A stretch of DNA of 35,173 nucleotides from NCBI GenBank assembly GCA_040182905.1, contig JARQWU010000090.1, positions 1 to 35,173 on the forward strand. The letters run 5' to 3'. Below are positions 15,448 through 26,150 of the stretch, one piece after another. Under the pieces are notes generated by a model. It had not been told where the DNA came from, made no database searches, and worked only from the letters and a program-made list of their open reading frames with translations. This DNA is from Barthelona sp. PAP020 (Eukaryota; Metamonada: BaSk clade). Position 1 is the stretch's first letter. Every line of letters begins with the position of its first letter. Both the position numbers and the translations under genes were made by a program.

Positions 15448-18400
15448 ATGGAATATTTGAAGATATTTTGTGTACTATTCCTTGTAATATGTATTGGTAG
15501 TTGTGAAGAAAGGAAATTCAATACTAAATATGAAGATGACATTAAGGAGTCTCCACTTATTATTAATCTCCCTGCTGTAACAACTGTTTTGACATATGTC
15601 ACTATTGATGTTTCTGTCAAAGAACCTAATTGTGATATTCGTGTGAGAATGAATCCTCAAAGTAGTTTACCAAATGCTCAAACTGGAGATTATTTCAACA
15701 AAATTGCCTCATTTACAGAAGAATTTTATTTCTTAGATCTTAGTGAAGGCTTACAAGTTGTTTTTGAGCCTGCATTCAAAGGGGCAAGTTGTCAGATTAA
15801 TTCCACATTTGTTCTAACTGATCCTGAAGTATTAACACCTTCTGATCGTGGATTTAGTACTATCAGTTTTGAAGAAATCAAGCCTAAATATATGAAATTT
15901 AATGCTCCTAAGTTAAATGTTTATTCTTCTTTATGGCTAATATTGGACGATGTTGATCAAATGGAATATTTTAAAGTTTTTGGATTGAGTGCTGCCTCTT
16001 CGCATTCTTGGGAAATGGCCACTGAATATTCCAGAACGCATGGCTCAAGTACTCAAGGTGTTTTTGCAGTTTTTCCATGTGTAGATATTGTCAATGAAAT
16101 TTATGTGATGATAAAGCCTGAATATCCCGGAGATTTTGTCTTCCATTATGAGGACAATATTCATGCTCAAAGGACCTCTAAAATAGATTCTGCTTACTTC
16201 GGATCTACTTCATTCAATGACTTCATGTTATTCGAACTTGATGTGAAAGACTTTGCTGGCACTGGTGAGGTTAGTTTTGATAACGAGTGTTTCTTAGTTG
16301 CTTCAATTTTTAATGTTTTAAATGGAGAAATTAAAGCATTTTGGACTCCACAAAAGTCATTTTTACATGATTTTTGCGCCGAAACATCAGAAACTCTGGT
16401 AACAAAATCTATTGGTCAAATGGTACTTACTCCTAGAGAATTACGTCGTCTATACAACAAAGAAACTGGAAAATTATATGTGACTATTGCTGGAATGAAA
16501 CAATATGACAGTAATTTGCCGGTTACTTTCAATTTTAAGTGGACTGTCAAGAATGTTGAAGATTCTAAAAATGTGATTAGTGTTGAAGCAGGAAAACCTA
16601 TTACTGCTGATCTTGGAATTTCAGACATGGTTATTTTGAGATATTATCATAAAGCCACTTCTGATTTCGAAGCTTTAACATTGGATCTCTATACAGATGA
16701 GAATTTAGCAGATGCTTTACCATTGAAAGTTATGTTTTTCAACACTGAAAGTAAGTTTTTATACGCTGACATGGATGATTCTTCAAATATTAATGATTAC
16801 TATTCCTATGTTGAAGATATTACCCTGAATTATCATAAGCAATTTTTTTCATCTTGCTTACAGACAGGTTACTATGATCTTGTGTTGCTTCCCAATTATT
16901 TGGCTCGAGATTTGCTCATTACTGTAAAATTCAATGTAAATAGTCCAAAGAAACTGACAAATGTTGCAGAAACCGTTATTTTGCGTCAAGGCATTTTTGA
17001 ACAGTTCTATTTTGATGCAGAAGATTTTGGTGAACAAGGAATTATTACAATTGAAACTTCTTCATCAGATGTTGCTTTGTATGCACAAATTGAACGTCCT
17101 GCAGGTCCCCAAAGTTATTGTGGTTTGAGTTCTTCTGTTATTCCTACAGGTTTAGGCACTAACCGTGTTCAATTCTCATTACCTTGTCAATTACCTATGG
17201 GAAGATGGATTATTGGTGCTACAACTGATTCAAACAAGCCCATTGTTTCCACTTCAATTGTTATCAATGAATACCTTCCTATTACTCATGACCTTCCCTT
17301 GGGTGGTCAAGTTAGTTTACCTGTATCTCAATCTCATTTGTTTACTCTTAAGACTTCCATTCCATCTGATGGAGTTTTGGAATATTTGGTTACCACAACT
17401 GAACTGTTGGACGCTCATATTTCTGCTTCTATTCATCTGACCAATCCTCCCAATGTATGTGAGGCAGATGTTGATTTATCGGACTACCAATGCACTGTTG
17501 ATACACAAGAAACCTCATGTAAGTTTACCTTACCTATTGATTTAGTTAATCTCAATCAAGTTCTCGGAAATGTCGATAATCATGTTTACTTATTGATTAA
17601 CATCGTTACTGCTACTGATATCAATGGTGAAGTTCAAGTTAGATTAAAACACATGTCAAAAGTTGTTAAAACAATTGAATTGAGGGATACTTTAGAACAC
17701 ACCATTGAGCCCGGAACATTATTAACATTTAAACACCGTTCTCAACCTGATCCTGAAGGATATACTCTTTTTTCGGTATATTCTGACAGAACCGATGTAA
17801 TTAATGGTATGTATACCCTTTGTGTTACAGAAGAGGAAATCCTTGTTCATAATGATAAGACTTGTGTTGAAGCACAAGATAACTATGCAGCCGTTTCATT
17901 ACCTGTGAATTTTGAAGCTCGTGACGTTTTTGTTCATCTCATTTATAATGAGTCTAGTTCTGCTTCTGATGCTACCTTTATTATTCGTGCTATTTCAAGG
18001 GAAGTCCCTGTAATTAGCACAAATGAACCCATTCAAATTCGTGCTTCTGCAACAGAAAGTGGTTTTCTCAAAGTAAAGGTTGCCAGTCGTTCAAGTGATA
18101 TCATTATTCTCGCTAAAGATTTTGAGCATACTGCACTTGATACATCTGTTCTTGTATCAACTAAAGGATTTTTGTCTTGTTTGACTTGTAATAGTGCACC
18201 TGAAACATCTGCTGATTTTGTTCTTCCATTACAAGAGGGTTCTGATACTACTTCAGCAAAACTACACATTAGTGCTGAATTCCTTGAAGAAGTTAAGGTC
18301 AGTACGTTGTATGTTACTGTTGTTTCAGCAAATAAGGCTAATATACTGTCATTGTTTTCATTCGTTGCTACTCAAACTAGTCGTTATGCTGAATCTTCGG

Positions 18401-21400
18401 CAATTGATCTTGTGTTTACTGAAAAGTATGAGTTAGTTGGTACTTCTCACTATCATTTGTTCCGTATACCTTCTGTTAAAATTGATGATGATTTGGCCAC
18501 CTTACGTGTGACCATCACTGGTGATGATGTTGTAACCATCTACTTTAAGTATGATGAGGTTCCTACAGTTTCAGATTACATTTTATCACAAGAACTTTCT
18601 TCTAATCATGCACCTATTGATTTGCCTCGTTGCATTTTACAAAGTGAAAAGCCTCTTTTCATGTTAATGGCTGGAAGACCAGATAAATCATCCTTTGCAA
18701 TATTGGTGGATCAGATTGATTCTCGTTCTTTACCTGCAAAAACAACAACATATAAGAGTGCAACCAATCATCCACTATATTTCCACTATGATTTCAGCAA
18801 CTTCGACATTTTAACCGGATATCCTGTTGTTTATTTCAATGTTTTGGGAGATGCCTCTGCATCTCCTTCTGCTATGGTAGCTGGTTCATTTACTTGTGAA
18901 TTTACTTTTGGTTTTAACTGCGACCCTATGTCAGAAGTAATTACTATTTCTTCAGGAGCTCCTTCTGGTGATTACTCCATTCAGACAAACCAAATTTTGG
19001 CTTCAAAGTTTTTCCTTGGCGTTAATCCTTTGTCTATGGAGGATTCTAATGAAGTTGAGGTATACATGCACATCAACAAGTTTGATTTAGCTCAAGAAAT
19101 TCAAATTGCACAGACCCATTCCGTTTCTATTGAATCACATGGACGTTTCTTCAAGATTCCTGTTTCTACAGATTTAATGAATTCTTTGAAGCCTATCCAC
19201 ATTTCATTTGATGGTCCAAGTGAAGATGTCACTTTAGGTATATATTTTGGTGATGAAAAGGTTCCAATTATGCCTGAGGATGTTTCTGATAATGAAATTG
19301 AACTTGCTAAGGATGGTTCTATACGTTGGTCTTCTTTTGCTGGTGATTCTGACAATCTTCGTTCTGTTATGCGTCATAAAACAAAGTATGTTTGGCTTAA
19401 GGTTCAAAGAAAGACTGATGTTGATACATTCACAATGAAAATCAGTATTGACTCATCAATGGGAACCATTAGTGATCTTAAGAACAGCAAGATTGATGTT
19501 GATTCTGCAGATTTCAAGGGAACTGATAATATTATTGTTATCAACAAACCTGAAATTACCGAGAATCAAATGATTATTGTTCAAATGGAAGTTGATACTG
19601 GAGTACCATTCAGTTGGTTCTTTGATGAACCAATGAATTCTGTTGTTCCAAGAGTTAATTCAGACACACGTGAGTTCACGATTATGTTTAACAAAGAAAC
19701 TTTTGTTGGTGAATTCTATGTCCAAATTCATAAACAATGCAAATATTCCATTCAAGCACGTGTTGTTGATATTTCTAGACCTTCACTTGATGTGAATCAA
19801 AATGTCAGATTGAGTAGTCAATTTTCAACTGCTCCATCAATGATTATTGGTAAGACAACCCTTTCAGCTAATGAAATTATTAGTCATGTTCGTGCAACCA
19901 AGATTAGTGGTGGTGATGCCGTTATTGGATTTTCAAGCGTTGATCCTTCTAAATATGAAGGTAGTATTATTCCTTCTGGTTTGATTCAGTTGGAAGTAGA
20001 GATGGATACAGTACAAAAGTTTACAAAGAATGCAAATGAAGTATATTTCATTTTGTTTGCTACTGAGTCTGAAGTAACAATCGATCTTTATCTTCAAAAA
20101 GTTGTTTTACGTACACCTTCAACTGAGGTGACTGATGAAACTGTTGAAGGAGAACTTGTCAAGCTTATGGCTTTCCGTTTTGATGCAATTACCAATGCTA
20201 TTGGAGCAATTTCTTTTTCCGTATATACTGAGTCTAGTTATAACGTAAATCTCAGAAAGAAATACAATGATGGTACTGGTGTTGATTCTTTCACATATCA
20301 AAGTGTTATTGGATCGAATCCTTTCTTTGTCACACCTTCTATGTATGGTAACGATGAAGTTATTGTTATTATTGAAGGAAAAGATACTTTGAATATGAAA
20401 ATTGAGTCTGTTTCTTCAACAACTGCTTCGAAAATTGCCACGTTTTCAACAGCCACATTTAACAAAGAAAAAGCTTTTTATCTTGTAGATATATCACAAG
20501 CCTCTTCAACTACTGGTGTGTTTGATCGTTTACACATTAGTTTCCGTTATGAACTTGATTTTGATTACACTTATTCTACTCTATTAATGGATGGTGAAGG
20601 GTTTGAATTCAGTTCAATTGTTGAACATAGCGAAGAATATTTTGGTTTATGGGCAAAAGTTGATGAATCAAACAGTGAAACCATGTATCTTATGTTGATG
20701 GCAAACAAAGTACATCAAAAGACGATTTCGATGAATGTTCAAACAACTGTGTTAGAAATGCCTCTTCGTACTGGAAAACTTGAGGAACAATTGTTTTGTA
20801 CTGTCACTGATGATGAATGTAAGAATGTATGTAAGGGAGAAGTTGCTGATGATGATGGCACACCTATTTTAACCAATGTCCGCGGTTATTTCACCATGTT
20901 GGATAATTCCGAATTCCAAATTATGCCTTATGTTACACCCGAATCATCCAGTAAGTGTTATACTGAATTCCTTGTGGTTTCTGGTGAACTAACTGTCACT
21001 CATGTTGCTAATCCCGAGTTGGGATTTTCTCTTGTTTCTTCAAATCCTGTGTGGACTCGAGTTATACCAGAACTTGAAAACCCAAGATATAAGTTAAGCT
21101 TTATGGAAAAAGGTTCTGGTATGTACAGAACTTTCTGTAATCACAAGGAATTACATCCTAAGTGTGTGTGTCCTTCTGCTTGTCAGTTCAAGTTTGATTC
21201 TTCTTATTTGTTAACACCATTCAATGACTATATTGTTGATACTCCTTTTGAGCTCAACGTCAATTATGGTAATCCTGCAACTAAGTCTAGTGCCTCATGC
21301 ACTTTGCCAGTTGGAATTACTGGGTTGAACAATGACCCCAACAGCATGTGTAATCCCTTACGTGAACAATTTAACGCGGTTACACCAGAGATGTACATTC

Positions 21401-24141
21401 GAGTTCCTGCTGTTGAATCTGGTACAGCTCCCATTATTATGCGTCGTTCAAGAATTCCAGTTTCATTGAATGTTGGTTTACCATTTTCTGGTGCTGTAAC
21501 CAACACAGATGCGTTTGTTGCTGTTATTGAGGATACTCAACCTGAGAAGAATTTGGTTTACAGAATCATTTTTGACAACATTCATTATGCCGATGAAGTT
21601 GGAGTTACCACCACTGATAAAGCTTCTATTTGTGTTGAAAGAGAACCTCAAGTTGATGAGCGTTTCTTATTCACCAAAGATTCACCCTCTTGTGACATGG
21701 TTACCGATGAATATCCTTTATTCTTGTCATCTTCTGAAGTTTTACGTGATGAACCCTACATTAGAGTCTTATCCACATCTACTAATCTTGTATTATTTGA
21801 CGTTACCATTGACACTTTATCAGAAAACGATTTGATTGAACCTGTAAAGGAAACTGAAGAGCGTACAAATTATAAATTAAAGAAACGTTGGTCATATGTA
21901 AAGCTTGATTTACCTCACACCATGAATTGGGGCTTTGAATATATTCGTCTTGGTGTTCATCAAATTCTTGGTGGAAACACAAGATTCTATGTTGGTTATG
22001 ATTATTTCCCTACTCCTCGAGTAAATGACATGGATTATACTAGTGCTAATTATGAGATTCATTGTGGTTCTGACATCACCACTGTTTATATTTTGGTCGA
22101 TGCACAGGACAAGTTAGGTGATTTGTGTGTGTCAATGGAACGAGTTACAATTCATACTGCTGATTATATTAATATTGTAGCTGATACAATTGATGTTGAT
22201 ACTTGGAATAATGAGTTATATTCTTTCCAATATCATGCTTTCCCATACAATGGTCAAACTGGTTTTATGATGTTAGTGTTATCAGTTCCTCAAATTGAAA
22301 AGTCTGCCCAAAATATAATGTTCCATTCTTGGTACAACAATAAGTATTCAGGTTCTATTGAAGAATTTTATGTTAGCGAAATACCAGATTTCAATGAAAA
22401 GTGTTCACCAAAGAATTTTGGTACATTGGATGAAAACGTTGAATATAAGGGTATTTCCTCTATGATTGGTGAAGTTAACACCAATCAGTTATATTATAAG
22501 ATTCCAGCTGGACAAGAAGCTCATGTTGGTATTCATATTGTTGATTTTTCAGACATTACTTTCAATAAAGGTGAATATATTGAATTTTCTCCTGATTTCA
22601 AGAATTATCCTGAATATTCCATCAATTTTGAAGCAAATTTCTTTGATTCTGCTTTGAATTTTGTTGAAATTGAATTCAATGGTAATGTTGGATTCAATCT
22701 TTATGTTGATTCTTCCTCTAAAACCATAATGTCATATTCTCGTTCTGCCACTGGTAATTCCTTAACAAAACATCGTATTTATTCTTGGACAATTATGCAA
22801 CAGATCTTGCCTTTACATGATAAGCCCAACTCATTGACAATTAAGCCTTCTTTACGAAATTCAATTTATAGCGCAGCTCAATTCAAGTTCAAAGTTGAAT
22901 TCAAGACACATGATGTTGAAACTGTTTCTAACGTTGTTGATATCATTAAAGATATTAAATTGGGTGGTGAAGAGATTATTTACACATATGACAATCTTAT
23001 TGCAAAGGACGATTATTTTGTTCATGTGTGCCTACAAAAAATTGGCACAGAATTATCAGAATATGCATCAATTATTGTTGTTCCCCAAATCTATCTTTTG
23101 AGACAAAACGCCACTGTGTACTATGAAATGATTGGCAGTGATGAATTACATACTTGGTTGTTTACACATATCAATGATGGAATGTTTGATGACAAAGTCT
23201 ATTTTATCCTTACTCGTAACCCTCTATTCCGTGATTCTGAAGTATCTGCTTACTCTCAAATTGACTATAGGTTTAAATTAGAGTATAATGCTATTGAAGT
23301 ACTTGAACCTGTATCAAAGTCTTGGAAGTTAAAAGAAAATACAGGTGTCTACAAATTACCAAGTCATTATGCTTTTAAGTTTGAAGTTAAGAACGATTTA
23401 TCCTACACTGTAGTTTCTTTGAGAGACAAGGATTCAACAATTACAGAACTTGAGGAATATGATGATATGAAGAGTATTACCCTCACTTCTGCAGGTTTCA
23501 ATGTGAGAAGAGATTTGTATATGGTTGTTGAACCTCAATTCAGCGATAATGATCGTGAGATCGTTTTTACTCCACTTATTCCTGAGAAATTGGTTGTTTC
23601 TAAAACCATGTTTTGTAAGGATCATTTTACCAGTATTTGGACTGAAGATCAAGACGCAAGAGATGTTGAAGCAAAACACAGATATATGAGATGGATAAAA
23701 TCTAATTCTGGATGTTTGATGCCTTCTCAAGTTTGTGATGATGCTTTGATTGCCCTTTCTTGTACAATTTCTTTCCCTGATTTTGATAAGAAAGGAATTG
23801 TCCAAACCAAACAAGGTGATTTAGCTGAAACCTTCTTGACCACTTGTAGACATTTGGAAATAGACAATTATGAATCTTCTGAACCTTTTTATTCTATTTT
23901 GACACCTCCTGGTGGGGTTGAATTGAAATTCAAGATAGAAAGCTCCTCTGGAAAGAAATCAGATAGTTTTGGTTTCTTGATTATTATCGTTGGTGTTATT
24001 TTGGCGCTTGCTTTTGTTGGTATTTATTTTGGTTTTTCAAAAAAGGGATCTGAATCTGATAACATGGAAGGAAGCTTCTTAAATTTTGAATATGATGGAA
24101 CTCTTGTGCCTGTGAGTGGTGACGCTGAAATAATTGTCTGA
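15448..24141 (+). CDS. Giant modular type I membrane protein (about 2897 residues)
   Basis: The first ATG in frame is at 15448. It begins a classic signal peptide (MEYLKIFCVLFLVICIGSC) with likely cleavage near the Cys-Glu-Glu. A single transmembrane helix close to the C-terminus (LIIIVGVILALAFVGIYFGF) is followed by a 34-residue tail. The ectodomain is beta-rich and modular: a strand pattern like NEIYVMIKPEYPGDF recurs (around 16096, 18649, 19382, 20035, 22080 and 23509), resembling PPC-type (bacterial pre-peptidase C-terminal) or similar beta-sandwich modules of 100-150 residues. A Cys-rich insert lies at about residues 1784-1967. The likely role is cell surface or secretory: adhesion, coat or receptor. 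No enzyme motif is seen. Its composition is less AT-rich than its neighbours (24 G/C in 60 at 17281-17340, against 13 in 60 at 9301-9360), which fits strong codon selection for high expression. Confidence 0.88.
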   Translation: MEYLKIFCVLFLVICIGSCEERKFNTKYEDDIKESPLIINLPAVTTVLTYVTIDVSVKEPNCDIRVRMNPQSSLPNAQTGDYFNKIASFTEEFYFLDLSEGLQVVFEPAFKGASCQINSTFVLTDPEVLTPSDRGFSTISFEEIKPKYMKFNAPKLNVYSSLWLILDDVDQMEYFKVFGLSAASSHSWEMATEYSRTHGSSTQGVFAVFPCVDIVNEIYVMIKPEYPGDFVFHYEDNIHAQRTSKIDSAYFGSTSFNDFMLFELDVKDFAGTGEVSFDNECFLVASIFNVLNGEIKAFWTPQKSFLHDFCAETSETLVTKSIGQMVLTPRELRRLYNKETGKLYVTIAGMKQYDSNLPVTFNFKWTVKNVEDSKNVISVEAGKPITADLGISDMVILRYYHKATSDFEALTLDLYTDENLADALPLKVMFFNTESKFLYADMDDSSNINDYYSYVEDITLNYHKQFFSSCLQTGYYDLVLLPNYLARDLLITVKFNVNSPKKLTNVAETVILRQGIFEQFYFDAEDFGEQGIITIETSSSDVALYAQIERPAGPQSYCGLSSSVIPTGLGTNRVQFSLPCQLPMGRWIIGATTDSNKPIVSTSIVINEYLPITHDLPLGGQVSLPVSQSHLFTLKTSIPSDGVLEYLVTTTELLDAHISASIHLTNPPNVCEADVDLSDYQCTVDTQETSCKFTLPIDLVNLNQVLGNVDNHVYLLINIVTATDINGEVQVRLKHMSKVVKTIELRDTLEHTIEPGTLLTFKHRSQPDPEGYTLFSVYSDRTDVINGMYTLCVTEEEILVHNDKTCVEAQDNYAAVSLPVNFEARDVFVHLIYNESSSASDATFIIRAISREVPVISTNEPIQIRASATESGFLKVKVASRSSDIIILAKDFEHTALDTSVLVSTKGFLSCLTCNSAPETSADFVLPLQEGSDTTSAKLHISAEFLEEVKVSTLYVTVVSANKANILSLFSFVATQTSRYAESSAIDLVFTEKYELVGTSHYHLFRIPSVKIDDDLATLRVTITGDDVVTIYFKYDEVPTVSDYILSQELSSNHAPIDLPRCILQSEKPLFMLMAGRPDKSSFAILVDQIDSRSLPAKTTTYKSATNHPLYFHYDFSNFDILTGYPVVYFNVLGDASASPSAMVAGSFTCEFTFGFNCDPMSEVITISSGAPSGDYSIQTNQILASKFFLGVNPLSMEDSNEVEVYMHINKFDLAQEIQIAQTHSVSIESHGRFFKIPVSTDLMNSLKPIHISFDGPSEDVTLGIYFGDEKVPIMPEDVSDNEIELAKDGSIRWSSFAGDSDNLRSVMRHKTKYVWLKVQRKTDVDTFTMKISIDSSMGTISDLKNSKIDVDSADFKGTDNIIVINKPEITENQMIIVQMEVDTGVPFSWFFDEPMNSVVPRVNSDTREFTIMFNKETFVGEFYVQIHKQCKYSIQARVVDISRPSLDVNQNVRLSSQFSTAPSMIIGKTTLSANEIISHVRATKISGGDAVIGFSSVDPSKYEGSIIPSGLIQLEVEMDTVQKFTKNANEVYFILFATESEVTIDLYLQKVVLRTPSTEVTDETVEGELVKLMAFRFDAITNAIGAISFSVYTESSYNVNLRKKYNDGTGVDSFTYQSVIGSNPFFVTPSMYGNDEVIVIIEGKDTLNMKIESVSSTTASKIATFSTATFNKEKAFYLVDISQASSTTGVFDRLHISFRYELDFDYTYSTLLMDGEGFEFSSIVEHSEEYFGLWAKVDESNSETMYLMLMANKVHQKTISMNVQTTVLEMPLRTGKLEEQLFCTVTDDECKNVCKGEVADDDGTPILTNVRGYFTMLDNSEFQIMPYVTPESSSKCYTEFLVVSGELTVTHVANPELGFSLVSSNPVWTRVIPELENPRYKLSFMEKGSGMYRTFCNHKELHPKCVCPSACQFKFDSSYLLTPFNDYIVDTPFELNVNYGNPATKSSASCTLPVGITGLNNDPNSMCNPLREQFNAVTPEMYIRVPAVESGTAPIIMRRSRIPVSLNVGLPFSGAVTNTDAFVAVIEDTQPEKNLVYRIIFDNIHYADEVGVTTTDKASICVEREPQVDERFLFTKDSPSCDMVTDEYPLFLSSSEVLRDEPYIRVLSTSTNLVLFDVTIDTLSENDLIEPVKETEERTNYKLKKRWSYVKLDLPHTMNWGFEYIRLGVHQILGGNTRFYVGYDYFPTPRVNDMDYTSANYEIHCGSDITTVYILVDAQDKLGDLCVSMERVTIHTADYINIVADTIDVDTWNNELYSFQYHAFPYNGQTGFMMLVLSVPQIEKSAQNIMFHSWYNNKYSGSIEEFYVSEIPDFNEKCSPKNFGTLDENVEYKGISSMIGEVNTNQLYYKIPAGQEAHVGIHIVDFSDITFNKGEYIEFSPDFKNYPEYSINFEANFFDSALNFVEIEFNGNVGFNLYVDSSSKTIMSYSRSATGNSLTKHRIYSWTIMQQILPLHDKPNSLTIKPSLRNSIYSAAQFKFKVEFKTHDVETVSNVVDIIKDIKLGGEEIIYTYDNLIAKDDYFVHVCLQKIGTELSEYASIIVVPQIYLLRQNATVYYEMIGSDELHTWLFTHINDGMFDDKVYFILTRNPLFRDSEVSAYSQIDYRFKLEYNAIEVLEPVSKSWKLKENTGVYKLPSHYAFKFEVKNDLSYTVVSLRDKDSTITELEEYDDMKSITLTSAGFNVRRDLYMVVEPQFSDNDREIVFTPLIPEKLVVSKTMFCKDHFTSIWTEDQDARDVEAKHRYMRWIKSNSGCLMPSQVCDDALIALSCTISFPDFDKKGIVQTKQGDLAETFLTTCRHLEIDNYESSEPFYSILTPPGGVELKFKIESSSGKKSDSFGFLIIIVGVILALAFVGIYFGFSKKGSESDNMEGSFLNFEYDGTLVPVSGDAEIIV

Positions 24142-24460
24142 TAATTTATTAATGTTATTTGAAAATAAATGTTTGTTTTTGTAATTTATTGTTTTTGTTT
24201 AAATGTTTGAAAAGATCTTGAACTCTAAAATTCAATGTTTCATTTCTTTTAATCGATATTTTGAAATATCAAGACAAACTTTCAAAAAAAGGTGAAGGGA
24301 AAAACAAAATAAATTTTTATCAACAACTAAAAGGGGAGACAGACTTGTGAAGCGATATTTAAAAGAATATTTTTTTCTTCTTTCTATCATTTGCAATATT
24401 TGAAAATATTCAATGTAAAAGAACAACATAACATAAGATATCAATTAAATGTTGAAAATA
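24142..24460. other. Intergenic region with two short inverted repeats
   Basis: This gap of about 320 bases lies between the giant gene and the small gene, both of which end here. It holds AATAAA-like sequences just after the giant gene and two 7-base-pair inverted repeats: 24255-24270 (GATATTT/AAATATC) and 24395-24410 (AATATTT/AAATATT). Both arms are pure or nearly pure A/T, so chance is likely. No gene is supported. Confidence 0.5.
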
Positions 24461-24727
24461 TTAAAGCAAAGTGTGATCTTCCATCAAAGAATTTTGTACT
24501 ACCATTTCACCATCAACCATTCCCAAAGAATTCAATTCTTCGATTACATTTTCGATCGAATTCTTTAAAGCTTGAATTAATTGTTGATTTTCAGCTGTAT
24601 TTGGAACTATTAAAAAAGTTTTTCCCAATTTTTGGACTATTCTTTGATCAGTAGTTGATAGGGATAAATATATTCTATCTAAAATATGTGAAGCCAATTC
24701 GAAAGTAATAATTTCTTCAACACTCAT
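24461..24727 (-). CDS. Small helical protein of unknown function
   Basis: This 88-residue frame starts MSVEEIITFELASHILDRIY and ends at a TAA at 24463-24461. It has balanced, protein-like composition, with one helix, a short hydrophobic strand (KTFLIVPN) and a second helix (IQALKNSIENVIEELNSL). That makes it more convincing than the overlapping plus-strand frame, which starts in the same gap. I recognise no family. A small complex subunit is the typical identity for such a protein. It shares a 51-base divergent promoter with the ankyrin gene. Confidence 0.65.
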   Translation of the reverse strand: MSVEEIITFELASHILDRIYLSLSTTDQRIVQKLGKTFLIVPNTAENQQLIQALKNSIENVIEELNSLGMVDGEMVVQNSLMEDHTLL

Positions 24728-24778
24728 TGTAATTAAAAAATAAAAAAGTAGAAGAAAATTTTTTTTAATTTTTCATAC
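24728..24778. promoter_or_regulatory. 51-base divergent promoter
   Basis: The start codons of the small helical protein (minus) and the ankyrin protein (plus) are separated by only 51 bases of A/T-rich DNA. Both genes must start transcription here or inside each other. No recognisable element is seen beyond A and T tracts. Confidence 0.55.
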
Positions 24779-26068
24779 ATGAATAATGATGATGATGGTG
24801 ATTTTCATGTAATAACAAAACAAATAAAACGATTCAAACGAAAATTAAAACGTGTTGTAAGAAAAATTTCAGATTTTGCAATATCTTATCCCTTTATTTT
24901 GGAAGTTAATGAATTAGATATACATATTGATAAACTTAAAGAATTTGAACAGTTTATTGATAACATTTTTGAGGGAATAAACGAAGATATCAGTTTTCAG
25001 TTTGAAATTGATTTAAGAACGATAATTATTGTATTATATCATTGCTGTTTTAATGTTTATGAACATATATATTTCTTAAACCATGAAAATCTGGAGGGTA
25101 TTGTTAATTTTTGTGTTAAATTGAAATTAGATGTTTTTTTTACTCAAAAAAGAAGAGAAAAAACAGAAAAACCAAAAAATATTCTCATAGCATGTATTGA
25201 CAACAATAATTTAAATGCTATGCACATTTTTGAAAAGTATGGTTTGTTTGACAATTGTTCGTATCGTCGTTATTACACATTAAAATATTATATCATTAAG
25301 ACTTTGCCTATATTTGAAGAATGTTATCATTTTTTTGACTTTAACAATGAAAAAATCACAAGTTTTAATCCTTTAAAATTAGCTATCATGAATAATATTG
25401 AAGAAGTTTTTTTCTATCTTTTAACCATTTGTAATTATAACTTCAATAAACGTATGATTGTTCAGGGTAAATTAGACGATTATCCGTTGTTCTTATTGAT
25501 TAAGCACAAACGTATGAACCTGCTTGAATTGTTGTTTTCTAAATATATTAATTTAATTGATATTGATTTAAATATCACACAAAAACATGGAAAGTCCATT
25601 TATCATTATTGTATTGAACAAGGAGCATTTGAAATTCTTGATTTATTGTTAAGAGTAAATAAAAAGGTCGATTTACATGTTGTAGATGCGAAGGGAGATA
25701 CTGTTTTTCATTATTTTAGTCGTCTAATTAAAAAAAATGCAATTGATACGAACAAAAGCTTTTTACAACTTCTTTTAAGCTACAACAAGAAAAAGGTTGA
25801 TAAAATATTGATAATGAAGAATAACAATTACAAAACAGCCATTGAAACTATATTTGAAGCAATTTTGGATTCAAATGATGAAATTTTTTTTGAAAATTGG
25901 TTGACTTGGTTTTATGAGAACAATATTAATGTATTGAATTTTGTCAATGAAAATAACGTATTTTTGCTAAGAAAAGTAGAGGAAATAGTGGAAAGTTCCA
26001 ATCAATCTGATCAAATTTCTTTTGAAGATGCTATTGAATCTGCAAATAGCATGCTTTCCAACTCATAG
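24779..26068 (+). CDS. Divergent ankyrin-repeat protein
   Basis: This 429-residue protein has a basic N-terminus (KRFKRKLKRVVRK). Ankyrin-like helix pairs recur at roughly residues 134 (NILIACIDNNNLNAMHIFEK), 196 (NPLKLAIMNNIEEVFFYLLT), 235 (YPLFLLIKHKRMNLLELLFS), 272 (KSIYHYCIEQGAFEILDLLL) and 307 (DTVFHYF). The consensus turn residues are partly worn, but the hydrophobic pattern and the IVxLLL-like second helices fit. It is a predicted protein-protein interaction scaffold with no catalytic motif. It is complete and ends 82 bases before the convergent HDAC 3' end. Confidence 0.75.
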   Translation: MNNDDDGDFHVITKQIKRFKRKLKRVVRKISDFAISYPFILEVNELDIHIDKLKEFEQFIDNIFEGINEDISFQFEIDLRTIIIVLYHCCFNVYEHIYFLNHENLEGIVNFCVKLKLDVFFTQKRREKTEKPKNILIACIDNNNLNAMHIFEKYGLFDNCSYRRYYTLKYYIIKTLPIFEECYHFFDFNNEKITSFNPLKLAIMNNIEEVFFYLLTICNYNFNKRMIVQGKLDDYPLFLLIKHKRMNLLELLFSKYINLIDIDLNITQKHGKSIYHYCIEQGAFEILDLLLRVNKKVDLHVVDAKGDTVFHYFSRLIKKNAIDTNKSFLQLLLSYNKKKVDKILIMKNNNYKTAIETIFEAILDSNDEIFFENWLTWFYENNINVLNFVNENNVFLLRKVEEIVESSNQSDQISFEDAIESANSMLSNS

Positions 26069-26150
26069 TAATTGGAAAACACAATATAAAAATAATGAAA
26101 GAATTCTGTTTCTCAATTTTCAATAAAGGAAAAGATTCTTTTTTTTTTAT

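Noticed and set aside
24391-24654. An 87-codon plus-strand frame opposite the small helical protein
   Set aside because: Its composition is less protein-like, and the minus-strand frame has a cleaner start and context.
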